Source: Uloborus plumipes
Lineage: Eukaryota > Arthropoda > Arachnida > Araneae > Uloboridae
Assembly: GCA_038373865.1 (NCBI GenBank)
Contig: JAXGGA010005158.1
Coordinates: 16,710 to 80,709, forward strand
Length of the DNA: 64,000 nt
Reading direction: 5' to 3'
The position numbers and the translations under genes were made by a program. Each line of letters begins with the position of its first letter. The first letter of the stretch is position 1. Positions 1-11,208 of this stretch are shown here, piece by piece. The notes beneath the pieces were generated by a model. The model was not told the DNA's origin and ran no database searches. It was given only the letters and a program-made list of their open reading frames with translations.

Positions 1-1453
1 ACCTTTATAGCACTTAAAGCTGATTTCTAAAAGCAAAATATACCCCTCTCATCAGATGAAATTGACACGTAAAAAGTAAATAAACGAGTAAAGTTTTGTC
101 GCACCTTTTAAAGAATGTAACTGTTATAGTTCTTCCGTAGAAAAATTTCACAATCGTTTTCAAAAGAAAAAAAATTAATAAATAAAATAAAAGTACAAAG
201 AACATCAAAACACATTTTATCAAAGAAAGGAAAAAACCTCGTTCGTTAATAAAATGTCTCGAATTTTATTTTTAATCCGTTGCCAGTTGTTAAATATAAA
301 TAAAGAATAAAATGCTCTCGTGAATGAAAAATTTTTGTAAACAAAAAAAATCGTCTGCCAAAAAAATAAAAATAATGATAATAAATTAAACAAAAAAATG
401 AATAAATAAACAAAAAATCGTCTTCCCAGTCAGTCATTTTTTTCTGAGCCTGCATTTCCGCCATGTTTGCGGAGTCGGAGTCGGAATCAGAGTCCTCACA
501 GAAGATTTTTCAGAAAAGTACTTTACATACATTTTTTATCAAAACCGTTTTCTTACAAAGTTAGTTTGAAGGAAATCCGCCTTTAAGTTCAGAATCAACA
601 TTCAATGTAAATTTCCCAGTAGGCGCTCATGTTAAAATTTTTTCTGAACGGTTCATCATTGAACGAAAAATGGTTCACATTGAAAAGTGAAATATGGGAA
701 TGAGTCTCTCCGAGATCTTTCGAACAAAAAAAGTTTATTCAATTCAGACAGTTCACTTAAAAGTTATTAGGTGGGGAAAGGTTGCTTGAACGGTTCAATG
801 TTGAACCAAAAATGTTCAAATTTAAAATTTAAATACGGTAATAAAGTATCCTTGCCGAGATGCTTCGAACAAAAAAAAGTTTGCTTAAATCGGACTGTTC
901 ACTCAAAAGTTATTAGGGGTGAGAGCTTGTTTGAACGTTTCAATGTTGAACGAAAAATTGTTCAAATCGAAACTGTAGATACGGGAATGAAGTATCTTTC
1001 GAACAAAAAAAAGTTTGTTCAAATCGGACTGTTAACTAAAAAGTTAATATCGCGGGACAAGTTGTTTGAACGGCTCAAAGTTGAACCAAAAATTGTTCAA
1101 ATCGAAAAATCAAATATGGGAATGAGCTGTACTCGCCGAGATCTTTCCAACAAAAAAAACTTCGTTCAAATCGGAATGTTCATTCAAAAGTTATTAGGGG
1201 GGGGACAGACAGACAGACCGACCGACCGACACACAAATTCCCCATCTCAAAACCCTACTTTCAAATTTTTAATTTTTTGATATTTATTTCTTTTTTTTTT
1301 TTTTTTTTTTGTTTCTTTTTGACTTTGTTTTGGACTTTGGGCGATATTTTTTGAACTTGGCAATATTTTTTGGACTTGGCGATATTTTTCAGATGCATTA
1401 AGCCACTTTTAATACTTTTTTCGTCTCTTTTATTTTTAACGGGAAAGTAGGCT
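1..1453. mobile_element. TIR DNA transposon, non-autonomous, copy 1 (left end outside window)
   Basis: This stretch matches 59,871-61,809 closely along its length and in the same orientation. The right edge is set by ACGGGAAAGTAGGCT (1439-1453), whose inverted partner opens the second copy at 59,784. The left end lies before the window. Inside are an AT-rich left part, an array of roughly 145-bp degenerate units, a (GACA/GACC)n run near 1204-1231 and a T-rich tail with repeated 'cttggcgatatttttt' phrases. Open frames such as 771-1280 fall inside the array and look like by-products of the repeat. No transposase is recognised, so the superfamily is unknown. Confidence 0.7.
655..1200. repeat. 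Tandem array of ~145-bp degenerate units
   Basis: The phrase GTTGAAC recurs at about 800, 945 and 1080, giving units of 135-150 bp. Each unit carries the same order of short phrases: 'gttcaaatcg', 'gatctttcgaac', 'gttcactcaaaagttatta'. The units are diverged from one another but conserved in order. The second copy near 60,540-61,540 has more units. Confidence 0.7.
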
Positions 1454-3119
1454 AAAAAGAGAAAATTTATAGCTTACTCAGTAAAATATTAGATCAAATA
1501 TTGCATGAATAACAGGTACAAAAAATTATGAGCGAACTGTATAAGTATGAATTCAACACAACAAGAATGGGGAGAAAGCAGAAGGTACAGCTGTCAACAA
1601 ATCAAGAAAAATATTATTAGAACATTGTTGATCAAATACAGAAACTGATTGAACAAATCAACAAGCAAGAAAATCTGACCCAAACAGAAACTTACAATAT
1701 CTTAAATGATCAGAGTGTACTCTCATTTAGGTAGTTCACTCACCTGTACCACAAGAATTTCTGAAAGAATCCAATTTCATTTGAAGACAAAGAATGGATG
1801 AGATTTACTTCAAGAAAAAGTGTTTCAAAGTTGACATCAGGTTCGGAATGGCCACTGGTAATCACGCTGCAAATTGCACAAGAGATATTAATGATACTAA
1901 TTGAAAAAAAAAATCCAACAAACTTCCACTATTTTTATTAAATAACGCAGCCCTTCGTGTGCTATACTGAATAACTAGAACAAATACAATGGAAAAGTAT
2001 GCAAGAGTTGGTACAACAGAAAAGAGAAATTGTACTACCAAATTAAAAGTTATTGAAATTATACACCTTTATCAGCACAACAGACTATGAATTCTCAAAC
2101 TCCAAGCAATATCAATATAAACTGAATGAGTTGGATACAAACATGAGCAAAAAGAATCTTCCACCATTGTGATTACTAGTAGTATGGGGACGATCATAAT
2201 AAGCCTTCCTTTAAAGCCTCTTACACGTCTTATTCCATCTTTTTCTTGCAATTGATTTCAACATATCCGTCTTATTCCATCTTTTTCTTGCAGTTGATTT
2301 CAGACCTGCAGTAATTTAGTAACTAGAGATCATAATAAGCCTCTTTTAAAGCCTTGAACAAGCGAGATTCGATTAAAAATCTATAAAGGTAAATAACATT
2401 AATTTCAAGAAATAAAATATTTCTTACCTTTCTCTTGCGTCTTGGTAGATCTAATTCTGTTAAAGTATATCGCTTTAGGCTCTGCATGATGAATACTCTT
2501 AATTATTTCATTCTTAAGTTCCATCTTCATCGACTTTCCATCTTTTCCTTGCAGTTGATTTCAGACCTGCAGTAATTTAGCAACTGCCGAATGATTTAAA
2601 TAAACAATTCAGCAGCTAAAAAGTACTGCAGGCGCTCTACACGCCTCGCTTTTATTCACTACAAACATAGTGCAAACACGCACAAACATAGTCATTATTA
2701 CAAATGTTTTTTACAAATATAATTGTTACAAAAAATCATCCAATAGAAATAAGAACATTGCAAATAAATGTCGAATAAAAATAAAAATGTAAAACAGTTT
2801 TATATAAATCACAGATGATTGTTCTGGAAATAACATTAATTTTCTGAGCAATAACCTCATAAATCTATATCTATTAATTCTTTATAACCCATGTCTCTTC
2901 GTATGGTTTGTTTTAATACAATTGGGGTGAAATTTTTTTCTTTATGTATCGTTTTGAGCTTGATCTCTGTTTCCGAGAAGTTTCTGCATATATATTCCTT
3001 TCTGCCAATTAAAAAATAAATATAATTATCAATTAATTTCCAAAACAATTATTTGGTAACTTTTAAATTATATTATACATACAATGTTATACATGTTATT
3101 ATACATACAATGAGAAACA
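1454..3119. other. No gene seen; short dispersed repeats
   Basis: AT-rich sequence with many stops in all frames. A phrase containing 'ccatctttttcttgcagttg' occurs three times (about 2235, 2277 and 2535), twice in tandem and once apart, the last two followed by the same 'atttcagacctgcagtaa' run. A 63-codon frame at 3048-2857 (minus) has no recognisable features. Confidence 0.6.
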
Positions 3120-6100
3120 TTTACACATTTTGAAAGTGTCCGTAGAAATTAAAATGATTACCATCATCTAAAACAAATTTTTTGTCATAACAGCAGTTTA
3201 AACCAACTTTGTTTTGTACCACTGTATGTAAAACATGTTTTTTAGAAACAATAGACTGTTGCACATGCCTAAAATTTTTCTTTTCTTCTAAAGCATTTTT
3301 ATAATCTTATAAATTTATATTTTTATCAACACAATTTTTTAAAATTCCTTTAGCTTTCTTTCTCAGATTGTCATCTGAACTAACAGCATACATTTTTTAC
3401 TTTAATGCAATAAACTCTTTTATATGCGTAATTATTTCATTTTTTAGGTATCCCATTTTTCCTTTATTTTTATCATCATAAGCTATGTGTTTCTTTTCAA
3501 AATTAGATAGATCCATTATTTCTGTAAAGTATCGTTTCATGTCATCATATACATTATTTGTTTTAATTTCTAAAAAAAAACTATCAGTATCCATATACAA
3601 GAGAGAAATATTACCTTTATATACTTTTTTTAATGAATTATAATACATTTTGTACATCAAATTTTTACTAATTTCTAATACAGCAAATCCCAAGTAGATA
3701 GGCTTATCCAAAGTTAAAAGTGGTTTTTTCATTTTGAAAAGAACTAAATTGTTATTTATAATTTCAAAATAATCCATGAGAGGGTTTCTCAAACGTTTCT
3801 CGCATTCTTTTTCCGTTACTGCAGCTTTTGCTGTTATTCTGCGTCGAACGTTTTGGCATGTTTTACCAAAAAAAGAGTTATTCATTTTTTTATAGAAATT
3901 TTTTTCTGATAAAGAACTAGCTGTTTGCCTTTGTGAATCATTAAAAGCAACATATGGTGCTAACCATCTACTTTGTTTGAAAGCAAAAATTCTATGTATT
4001 TTTGTAATTTTATTCCATGTTTAACAGCCAATTGTAAGTTTAAATAATGAATTATGTAATTTTTTTTATCATAAAAATTTGGAGTTAATTTTCGACACGG
4101 TAAAATATTATTCAATTTTAAATCTTTGTATAATTGTTTAGAATAAGGAGAGAGCATGTCTTCTGTGATTAATAAATGTTCAACAAGAAATGGTAAGTCA
4201 TTCATAAATTTGTGACATTTTTTTGGAATATGAGCATCAATTTCTAAAAAATATCCAACAGAACTGTCATAAGAAACATCAGTCACATCAAAATTTTCAC
4301 TTTCGCTTGCAGTTAACCAGTAAAAGTCACCAATGGGAAGCGGCTGACTCATTGCGTAGCCATAAAGGTTACAAGAATCCAATGCAATAATGTATGAAGT
4401 TGGTTGTTGTGGATTGTATTGTTTTCCGAGAAGAGGGTTATTTGCTATTGAATGACGCTTACTTCCCAGCATACATATACCACCTCTTATCTGTGACTCG
4501 AACCACATATATGTGTTTACATCTCCCAATAACTGAAGTTCAATTTTAGTCATTTTAGGCCTGCATTCCAAGTAAGGTTCGCACTCGACACGAAAAAAAT
4601 CGGATCGAGACCACAGCTCTCATAACTCACCCGACGAAACCGAGTATATGACTCAGCCAAAAATAAACAATCGCAATTTTGATACAGTTCTAAGTACTCT
4701 AGAAAATTTTGACATTTAACTTTTTTATACACATTTAAAGCAAAATTATATTCATCATCTGACACATGAATATTTATCAAAACATTAAAAAAATCTTTCT
4801 TCGCGGGATTTTTTTTTTTTAATTTTGTCAATTTTGTCAAAATATGAGTAAGGAAATATTCCTTTTCTTTTTAGAAGATCTACATATCCTTTTTCACCGA
4901 AAAATTGGTGAAAATTTTTGAAATTACGATTTGAATGTTTTAGTGTATCAATTAAACTATCTAAAGATTGATCAAGAAATTGGTAACCGTCTAAAAATTT
5001 TATATTATCAAGAACAAATATCGTAAATTTTTCCATATTAAGCGGTATAATATTAATTTCTTTAATTATATGTTTCGGTAAATACTTTAAAATTAAATGA
5101 CTGTCATAATTTCTCAAATTATGAATAATTACCGGAATAAAAAATCGTACTCTATTTAAAAGATTACAAGCGTTATGAGCAAAACCTAAAATATTGTTTT
5201 CTTGAATAAAATGATTATGGTTTCGAACAGGAGTATCATTGTTAGCTATTCTTTCTTTACAAAGATGACAAAATAATTTGTCAATTTTTTTTCTAATCCA
5301 TTTATAGGAAAAAATTCTTTCATTTTTTTTTTCAAGCGTTTGTTCTATTTTTTTAAGGGTGTTAATAAAATTTTCTATTGGTTTTAACCCACAGTAAAAC
5401 TTGTGAAAATTTATACAATCGTTAGAATCTAGAACAATAATTGAATAGCTAACAGGAATATGAGCTTCCACCGCGCTAGTAAAACATTGCTCATTGCTAG
5501 GCATAACTGTGTCTATTTTTTGTGTGAGACATTCAAAGTCTGCAAACACGCAATATGGATGGAAAACCATCTTTTCAAAGTTTGTAAATTTTAATTTTAA
5601 ATTTTGTGGTACAGTCGACGCTCGTTATAACGACCACACGTTATAAAGACCATCCCAATATAACGACCGGTGAGAAAATCCCCAACTGTATCCCAATATA
5701 TTCTATGTTCTACCTCTTACAGCAACCACTCGTTATAAAGACCGTTTTCTGTAGGACGCAGACGGTCGTTATATCGAGCGTCGACTGTATAACCATTTTT
5801 TGAGGAATTTTTATAACTTGACAGTATTTTAGATGTTCTGTTAATGTTTCTTATCTTTGGAATCCTACAAGGCATTTTTTACAATAGTAATGAACACCAT
5901 TTTTTGTGTTCAGAAGAGAATTTAAACGAGTAATTAAAAAGAAATGCTTTTTATAGTATAAAAGATTTATTTCCGTTTTTTTTTTACCCGCGATGTCGCA
6001 TTTTAATGGGATAACTTGCTCATCAGCGTATGTATATATATTAATACATAAATTGTTCTGTTTTTCAAATTTCGCTATGTTATCAATTTTTACTGGATAA

Positions 6101-6660
6101 CTTAACGATTTATCATTTATTTTGCCTAAATATTTTTTATATTTATTTGTTAGTTTTTATTTTTGTGCGTTGGATAAAGTTTTGCTAAAATGCAGTATAA
6201 AAAGCATTTTTGATCTTTAGAACTAAAATTTGCTAAACATTTTTTATTTCTGAGTTTCGCAGGTAGCTTTACATTATGACACCCCCCTCGTCTTCCTCTG
6301 TAACGTGCTATGTACACATCTATGAACTCAATTGATTTAATAACCCATCTACTGCCATTTTGTAAAAAAGCATCAATTTTTTGAGTAATTTTTCTAAATG
6401 CATTTTCTACTGCAGTTGATGTTTGGTTTGATGTTACTATTACCTCGATGTTTGAACAAAAATAAAAAACTTTTTGTACTTCCTCTGAATCTACATACCT
6501 ATTGAATGTAATTTAAGCACAAATTAATACTTTAATAGAATTGTTTTGGTAAAACTCATTAATGATTTCAATGGTGTTATTTTCAATTTTGTTAAAAATT
6601 TCTAAAATATCTACTCTGTTTTCTAGATATTTTCTGTGCGTTTCTACATAGCCGTGAAAA
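3120..6660 (-). pseudogene. Protein-primed family B DNA polymerase relic (Polinton/Maverick or adintovirus-like)
   Basis: Read on the minus strand, this is a nearly full-length but broken polymerase gene of the type carried by Polinton/Maverick and related endogenous dsDNA elements. The N-terminal region (about 6660-5800) keeps recognisable blocks but has many stops. The exonuclease part (5570-4785) shows the ExoI Asp-x-Glu in FADFEC, a Cys/His cluster like an endonuclease VII finger near 5290-5170, and the ExoII motif NLRNYDSHL. The polymerase part shows motif A (ALDSCNLYGYAM, near 4380), motif B (MNNSFFGKT, at 3885) and motif C (YMDTDSF, near 3590). The C-terminal block ends near 3120 at FNFYGH. 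Frame changes near 4840 and 4571, a gap between 3960 and 3885, stops, and a MITE at 5612-5787 show it is dead. The catalytic aspartates of motifs A and C are still present. No capsid, integrase or ATPase partner was found nearby. Confidence 0.85.
5612..5787. mobile_element. 176-bp pogo/Tigger-type MITE inside the polymerase relic
   Basis: The ends are inverted repeats beginning CAGTCGACGCTCGTTATAAC, with one difference near position 18 on the right side, flanked by TA at 5610-5611 and 5788-5789. TA duplication and the CAGT...CTCGTTATAACG terminus fit pogo/Tigger-like MITEs. It has no coding capacity. It separates the polymerase N-terminal blocks from the exonuclease block, so it landed in an existing polymerase copy. 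Confidence 0.85.
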
Positions 6661-6714
6661 GCACAAGCTATTCTGTTAAACGTTTTTTCTTAATGATTTA
6701 TATATTATATATAA

Positions 6715-6716
<2 letters not shown>

Positions 6717-6769
<53 letters not shown>
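6717..6769. repeat. (AT)n followed by (AG)n microsatellite
   Basis: An alternating AT run of about 30 bp passes directly into an AG run of about 23 bp. The open frame across it is low-complexity and not a gene. Confidence 0.95.
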
Positions 6770-6770
<1 letters not shown>

Positions 6771-7054
6771 AGAAACATATATAAACTAAAAGAAACTAAA
6801 ACGCAACATACATATTAAAATACATTACATAGATAAATACAGAACAACTGAGCTTTCGCTATAAGTACGAAAAGACTCAAGCAGTGCGATAGTGCATTTT
6901 TTTATTCCCCCTCATTTTTTAAATGATCTTTCAATAAATCAATTGCATTCGATATCCGATCTAACATATCAAGTGGAAAAAAAATCTATTTTTTATAACA
7001 TCACCATTTACTCTGCAAAACCCAACATATACTATACTTCTAAAAATTTTCGTT

Positions 7055-7529
7055 TCAATACTGCATCCTTTCCCAAGATACCAAGAAAGGTGTGATATTT
7101 GCGTCCTTCTCTAATTCTGTCGATAAGTCATGCGTGTAGCGTTTTCTTTCAGGATTTATCTCGTTTTCTAAAATGTTAAAAATAATATAAAATAAAAAAC
7201 TAAATATTTTATTGGTCTGTTTATGTTTTTTAGAAAAATAATTAATAATTACCATGTTTAGCGGTTGCAGCTCTGTTTGTAGTTTTTGCAGTTTTAAGTT
7301 GACTCCTACAAGCGTCTTTTAAGGAGGAATCTCTTTTAGCTGTAAATGTTTCAAGCAGAAAAAATTAATAAAAATATTTTACTAATAACTTCTAAGTCTT
7401 ATCAATAGTAAAATGAAGAGCTACCTAGTTTTGCCTCATTGTGAATTGTTGGATTTTGTTTCGGAACTCTTTCATGCAATGCAATGAAGAAAAATAAAAT
7501 GCTCTTTTTTTCAGCAAATATTGATGCAA
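7055..7529 (-). CDS. Candidate fragment of a spliced gene, three short phase-1 exons
   Basis: Three open stretches on the minus strand are bounded by plausible splice signals and join in one frame: 7529-7425 (acceptor tttacag, donor GTAGCT), 7339-7253 (acceptor tttacag, donor GTAATT) and 7167-7055 (acceptor attttag, ending at TGA). Both introns are 85 bp and all junctions are phase 1, giving about 101 residues plus stop. The last exon is hydrophilic (NEINPERKRYTHDLSTELEK). No upstream exon or start codon was identified. The polymerase relic lies downstream on the same strand, so this could belong to the same old element or be an unrelated gene fragment. No family is recognised. It may also be a chance arrangement. 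Confidence 0.35.
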
Positions 7530-10500
7530 CTGTAAATAAAAGGGACACATGTTTAACCTTTTAGATCCGGGCTGTTTTTAGAAATTTTTCTTCCGACCCA
7601 GGTAGTACGACAGTTGAACCAGATTTCTTTTCCATTGAAAAGAGAAGGTATAAACTGTCGTACCAGACGGATGAAACCTTGTAAAAATCCCTGCTCCAAA
7701 GGGTTCGAGTGAAATTTCAACCCCGTCCTCTAAAGAAAAAAGACTTATGGTACAACATGTGTACCGCCCGGTTCCTAAAGGTTAATTCTTCCAAAATGAA
7801 CCCAGTGCCTGCCAGGGAAGTAGCAGACTTCTGTATTTCTAGACATCTCATCACACATTTTTTCCTAACTTTAATCTGCGTTAATGCTCTCATGAATACT
7901 AAATAATTATATTGTTCATTTATTTCATTTACTTTATTATTATTATTATTTTTATTTATCTTAAGAAAATAATTGCATGCTAATAGTGAACACTTATTGC
8001 TGGTATTAATTAAAGAGTTTACCACAATTAAAATTTACTGAGTATGTTATATTGATTTTTATTTTTTTTTAGTTTAACTAAATAAGGTAGTCACAATATT
8101 GAATAAGGTTAATCATAAAAGAAGTTTGCGTAAGTAGTCCTTGGTCCAACTTGCCCTCCTAAAGCTAGTTAATTCAACACTTTCAAAAAAAAAAGTCTAG
8201 GATGATGAGAAATTGATATGAATTTTACAGAACTTTTTACTGCTTATTAAAATTTTTAATGAGACCAAAAATGAAAAGTAGCCGGGATGTCAGTGAAACT
8301 CCATGTAAACCATAATCTTTACTAGATTACTATAAAATATTTCACCAACACTGCATAAGTCATGCATTTAACAAAATTAAAAAACAAATGTTTCGTATAT
8401 ACTTATAGTTCTATTCCAGGCACCATAATTTAAAATCAAAATTATTGTGATCAAAGTGAATGTAATTTTTTTTACTTAGAATTTTACCTGAATCAACCAG
8501 AGATTCTAATAAACAAGGTTTTAATGAAAAGAGCTATAAATTACATTCCCATAGCCAGAACTCAGGTAAAATTGAAAGCAAATACTGAGCACCTCAGTGA
8601 CATTATCCAAAGATCACAGCTTCTTTATGGGAATTTTTGCCTCGTATTGTGTTACGGTTATTCAAGAAGTGCTGTTATGGTAATTTTCCCATACATATAT
8701 ATATATTTGCATACTTTGGTAGAGTACCACTAGTATAACACGAGAATTGTTTTTTAATATATGAGCACAGTTGACCATCAACTGACAAGTCATTGGTTTT
8801 TAATCAACACGGGGGATTTGAAAACACCAGGAGAAAGAAATAAAAACCATCTAGAAAATTAATTTTCTTCAATCTTATAACATTTTTAACAAGCTTCTGC
8901 ATTAATAAATATTAAAATTTAGAATCATCGTCTATCCTACAAAAAGAATTGAAGCTCATTACGTCTGATTCACTATTTCAATAATCAAATGAAAACATAG
9001 ATGAATCATATAGCTAGAAACACAAAAAAAGAAATGTTCACAGAGCACTGAATTACTTGGATTGCCTGCATTTTGGACAGACAGCTGTAGAAATCAAGGC
9101 ACCCTTGATCAGCATGGTGGCCCGCCAAACCAGCCAGCTGTCATGGCAACCACCAAATAAAACAAGTTTTGAGATTTAAAAACATCGGGACGGACAGCCA
9201 ATGTCTGAACTACCCTTAAATCTGACTGTTACTGCTCATTATGATGAAATATCCTTGGACAGAAATCTTCCACCTCAACTGTTTTTAAGGAGAAAGAAAC
9301 TTTGTCGAGAATACTACCAAGAAACTTCGAAGGATTAGGCAAACATCGACTTACATGCCTGGAGACTTACATTACCCCCCCCCCCTCCCCCTCCATTAAC
9401 CAGTAAAATAATTTCCCACTGTAATTCATAGTGCTATTATTCTGGATTGTGCGTCCCCGGGCTGCAGGGTTGCGACACACACCACTGGTGAACATCTTAT
9501 TTTTAAAACAATTGCAGACTAACAAATTGAGTATGCTCTCATTCTTTTTTTTAGAAAGTGTTATTTGACATTAGAGACTTGTCTTTTAAATTGATAATGC
9601 TATAACCAACCTATAAACCAGATTCTGTTTTCTGAAGTCTTTAATAACGTTGATGAAATAGCTTGATGATCTCCATCATAAAGGCCACTCTTGAGCATGT
9701 TGCTGCTGTGGTGGAATCAGTCGTCTGCTGGGGCAACTTGTGTCACTAAAAATTTGATAAATTGTCAAGGTCGAAAAAAGTTGGTGGTAAGGAAAACAAA
9801 ATTCAAACCCTTTTTGTGTCTTAATGACATTACACCAGAGATAACAGTTCTCTTTCTATGAGTCATTCCTTCAGCATTTGTGCAGACTACACTTAAAAAA
9901 GATTGCGAAACAACACAATATTCAAACGTTTTGTGACATAAAACAACGTAGGTCATTCCTTATGCTTCAAAACAACAAATAAAGAAAAATTTCATAATTA
10001 ATACATATAATACTCAAATGTAGAGGAAAACTAGGGAAAATAAATCACATTTTCTGAGCGAATACAATAAGAAAAAGTTCCAAACAATAACTTGTTACAT
10101 TAATTGAAAAATCGCTTTCAAAAAAGTTTATACATCAACAAATTCAGACTTGATATTTCATTTTAAGTTTGAAAAAATTTAACATAACGTTGCAACTAGC
10201 ATATTATGAGCTTAATGTAGAAAACAATTTATAAGGCAGATGATAATTCATTTTATATACACATAAAGCGTTTCTATACACGTTACTAGAATATGTCGTA
10301 GAGACATACATCGTACTTTTTCCTGCTTGTTTGTTTCAACCAAATATTTAGAGCTATTATCCACCGTATTTTACTTCTTTTCATTCATTCAAAACAAAAA
10401 AAAATTCCAGAAGCAAATTAGAAAAAGAAAAAAAAAACGCTAACTGAAAATTACACTACTTTACATTAGGTGCAACAGAATTATGCTAATAAGTAGAGAG

Positions 10501-10584
10501 ATATAACTGCGGAAGTACTCCTCTCTAATACAATTTTTTTTTTTTTTTTTTTTTTTCAACTTTCGAATTTAAAACTATTATTTT
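7530..10584. other. No gene seen
   Basis: AT-rich sequence. A local inverted repeat around 7598-7660 pairs GTACGACAGTT with AACTGTCGTAC. A C-rich run lies at 9376-9395 and poly(T) at 10,531-10,557. The remaining short open frames have no recognisable features. Confidence 0.6.
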
Positions 10585-10887
10585 GGCAGGGATTCAAGTG
10601 AAACAGCACTGCGATCGCTTCGAATTGCAATCGTTACTGGAAGTGAATTACATTATTATCAACTTAACTTGGCACTGACGTCACTACGAGCGGAGCCAAT
10701 AAGAGCTCACAAGCAGTCAGCAATCTCCTCTTATTCGCCAAGTAGGCTGTGACGTTTTATCTAGCTCGTTTTTCATAGGCAAACGTCACGCTGACGTCAC
10801 GATGTTTTTATCAAGAAACGTTCTAATGTAATTCATTTCCAGTAGCGATTGCAGTTTGCTATCGCCTGTTTCACTTGAATCCCTGCC
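10585..10887. mobile_element. Nested palindromic MITE, unit 1 (GGCAGG termini)
   Basis: Termini are inverted GGCAGGGATTCAAGTGAAAC. Inside lies a second MITE core carrying TGACGTCA sites (10,676 and 10,792). That core also occurs without the outer element near 38,095 and 58,750, and the outer element occurs without the core at 44,986-45,174. The structure is therefore one MITE inside another. The duplicated target is unclear. Confidence 0.75.
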
Positions 10888-10890
10888 TAA

Positions 10891-11208
10891 GGCAGGCGAT
10901 CGTAAACTGCAATCGCTACGGGAAATGAACGTTTTGTTTCAACCAAATTTAACGTTTAGAACGTTTCTTGATAAAAACATCGTGACGTCAGCGTGACGTT
11001 TGCGTGACGTTTGCCTATGAAAAACGAGCTAGATAAAACGTCACAGCCTACTTGGCGAATAAGAGGAGATCGCTGATTGCTTGTGAGCTCTTATTGGCTC
11101 CACCCGTAGTGACGTCAGTGCCAAGTTAAGTTGATGATAATGTAATTCACTTCCAATAGCGATTGCAATTCGAAGCGATCGCAGTGCTGTTTCACTTGAA
11201 TCCCTGCC
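10891..11208. mobile_element. Nested palindromic MITE, unit 2, inverted copy of unit 1
   Basis: After a 3-bp TAA spacer this unit repeats unit 1 in inverse orientation, so 10,585-11,208 is one large inverted repeat with arms of about 300 bp. Its left terminus keeps GGCAGG but lacks the following ATTCAAGTGAAAC stretch, while the right terminus is complete. TGACGTCA occurs at 10,983 and 11,110. Confidence 0.75.

Noticed and set aside
771..1280. 169-codon frame in the left transposon
   Set aside because: It is built from the ~145-bp tandem units and a (GACC)n run, and the matching region of copy 2 is broken into different frames.
9455..9468. CCCCGGGCTGCAGG, resembling a cloning-vector polylinker
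   Set aside because: Only 14 bp match and the flanks are ordinary host-like AT-rich sequence; coincidence is likely.
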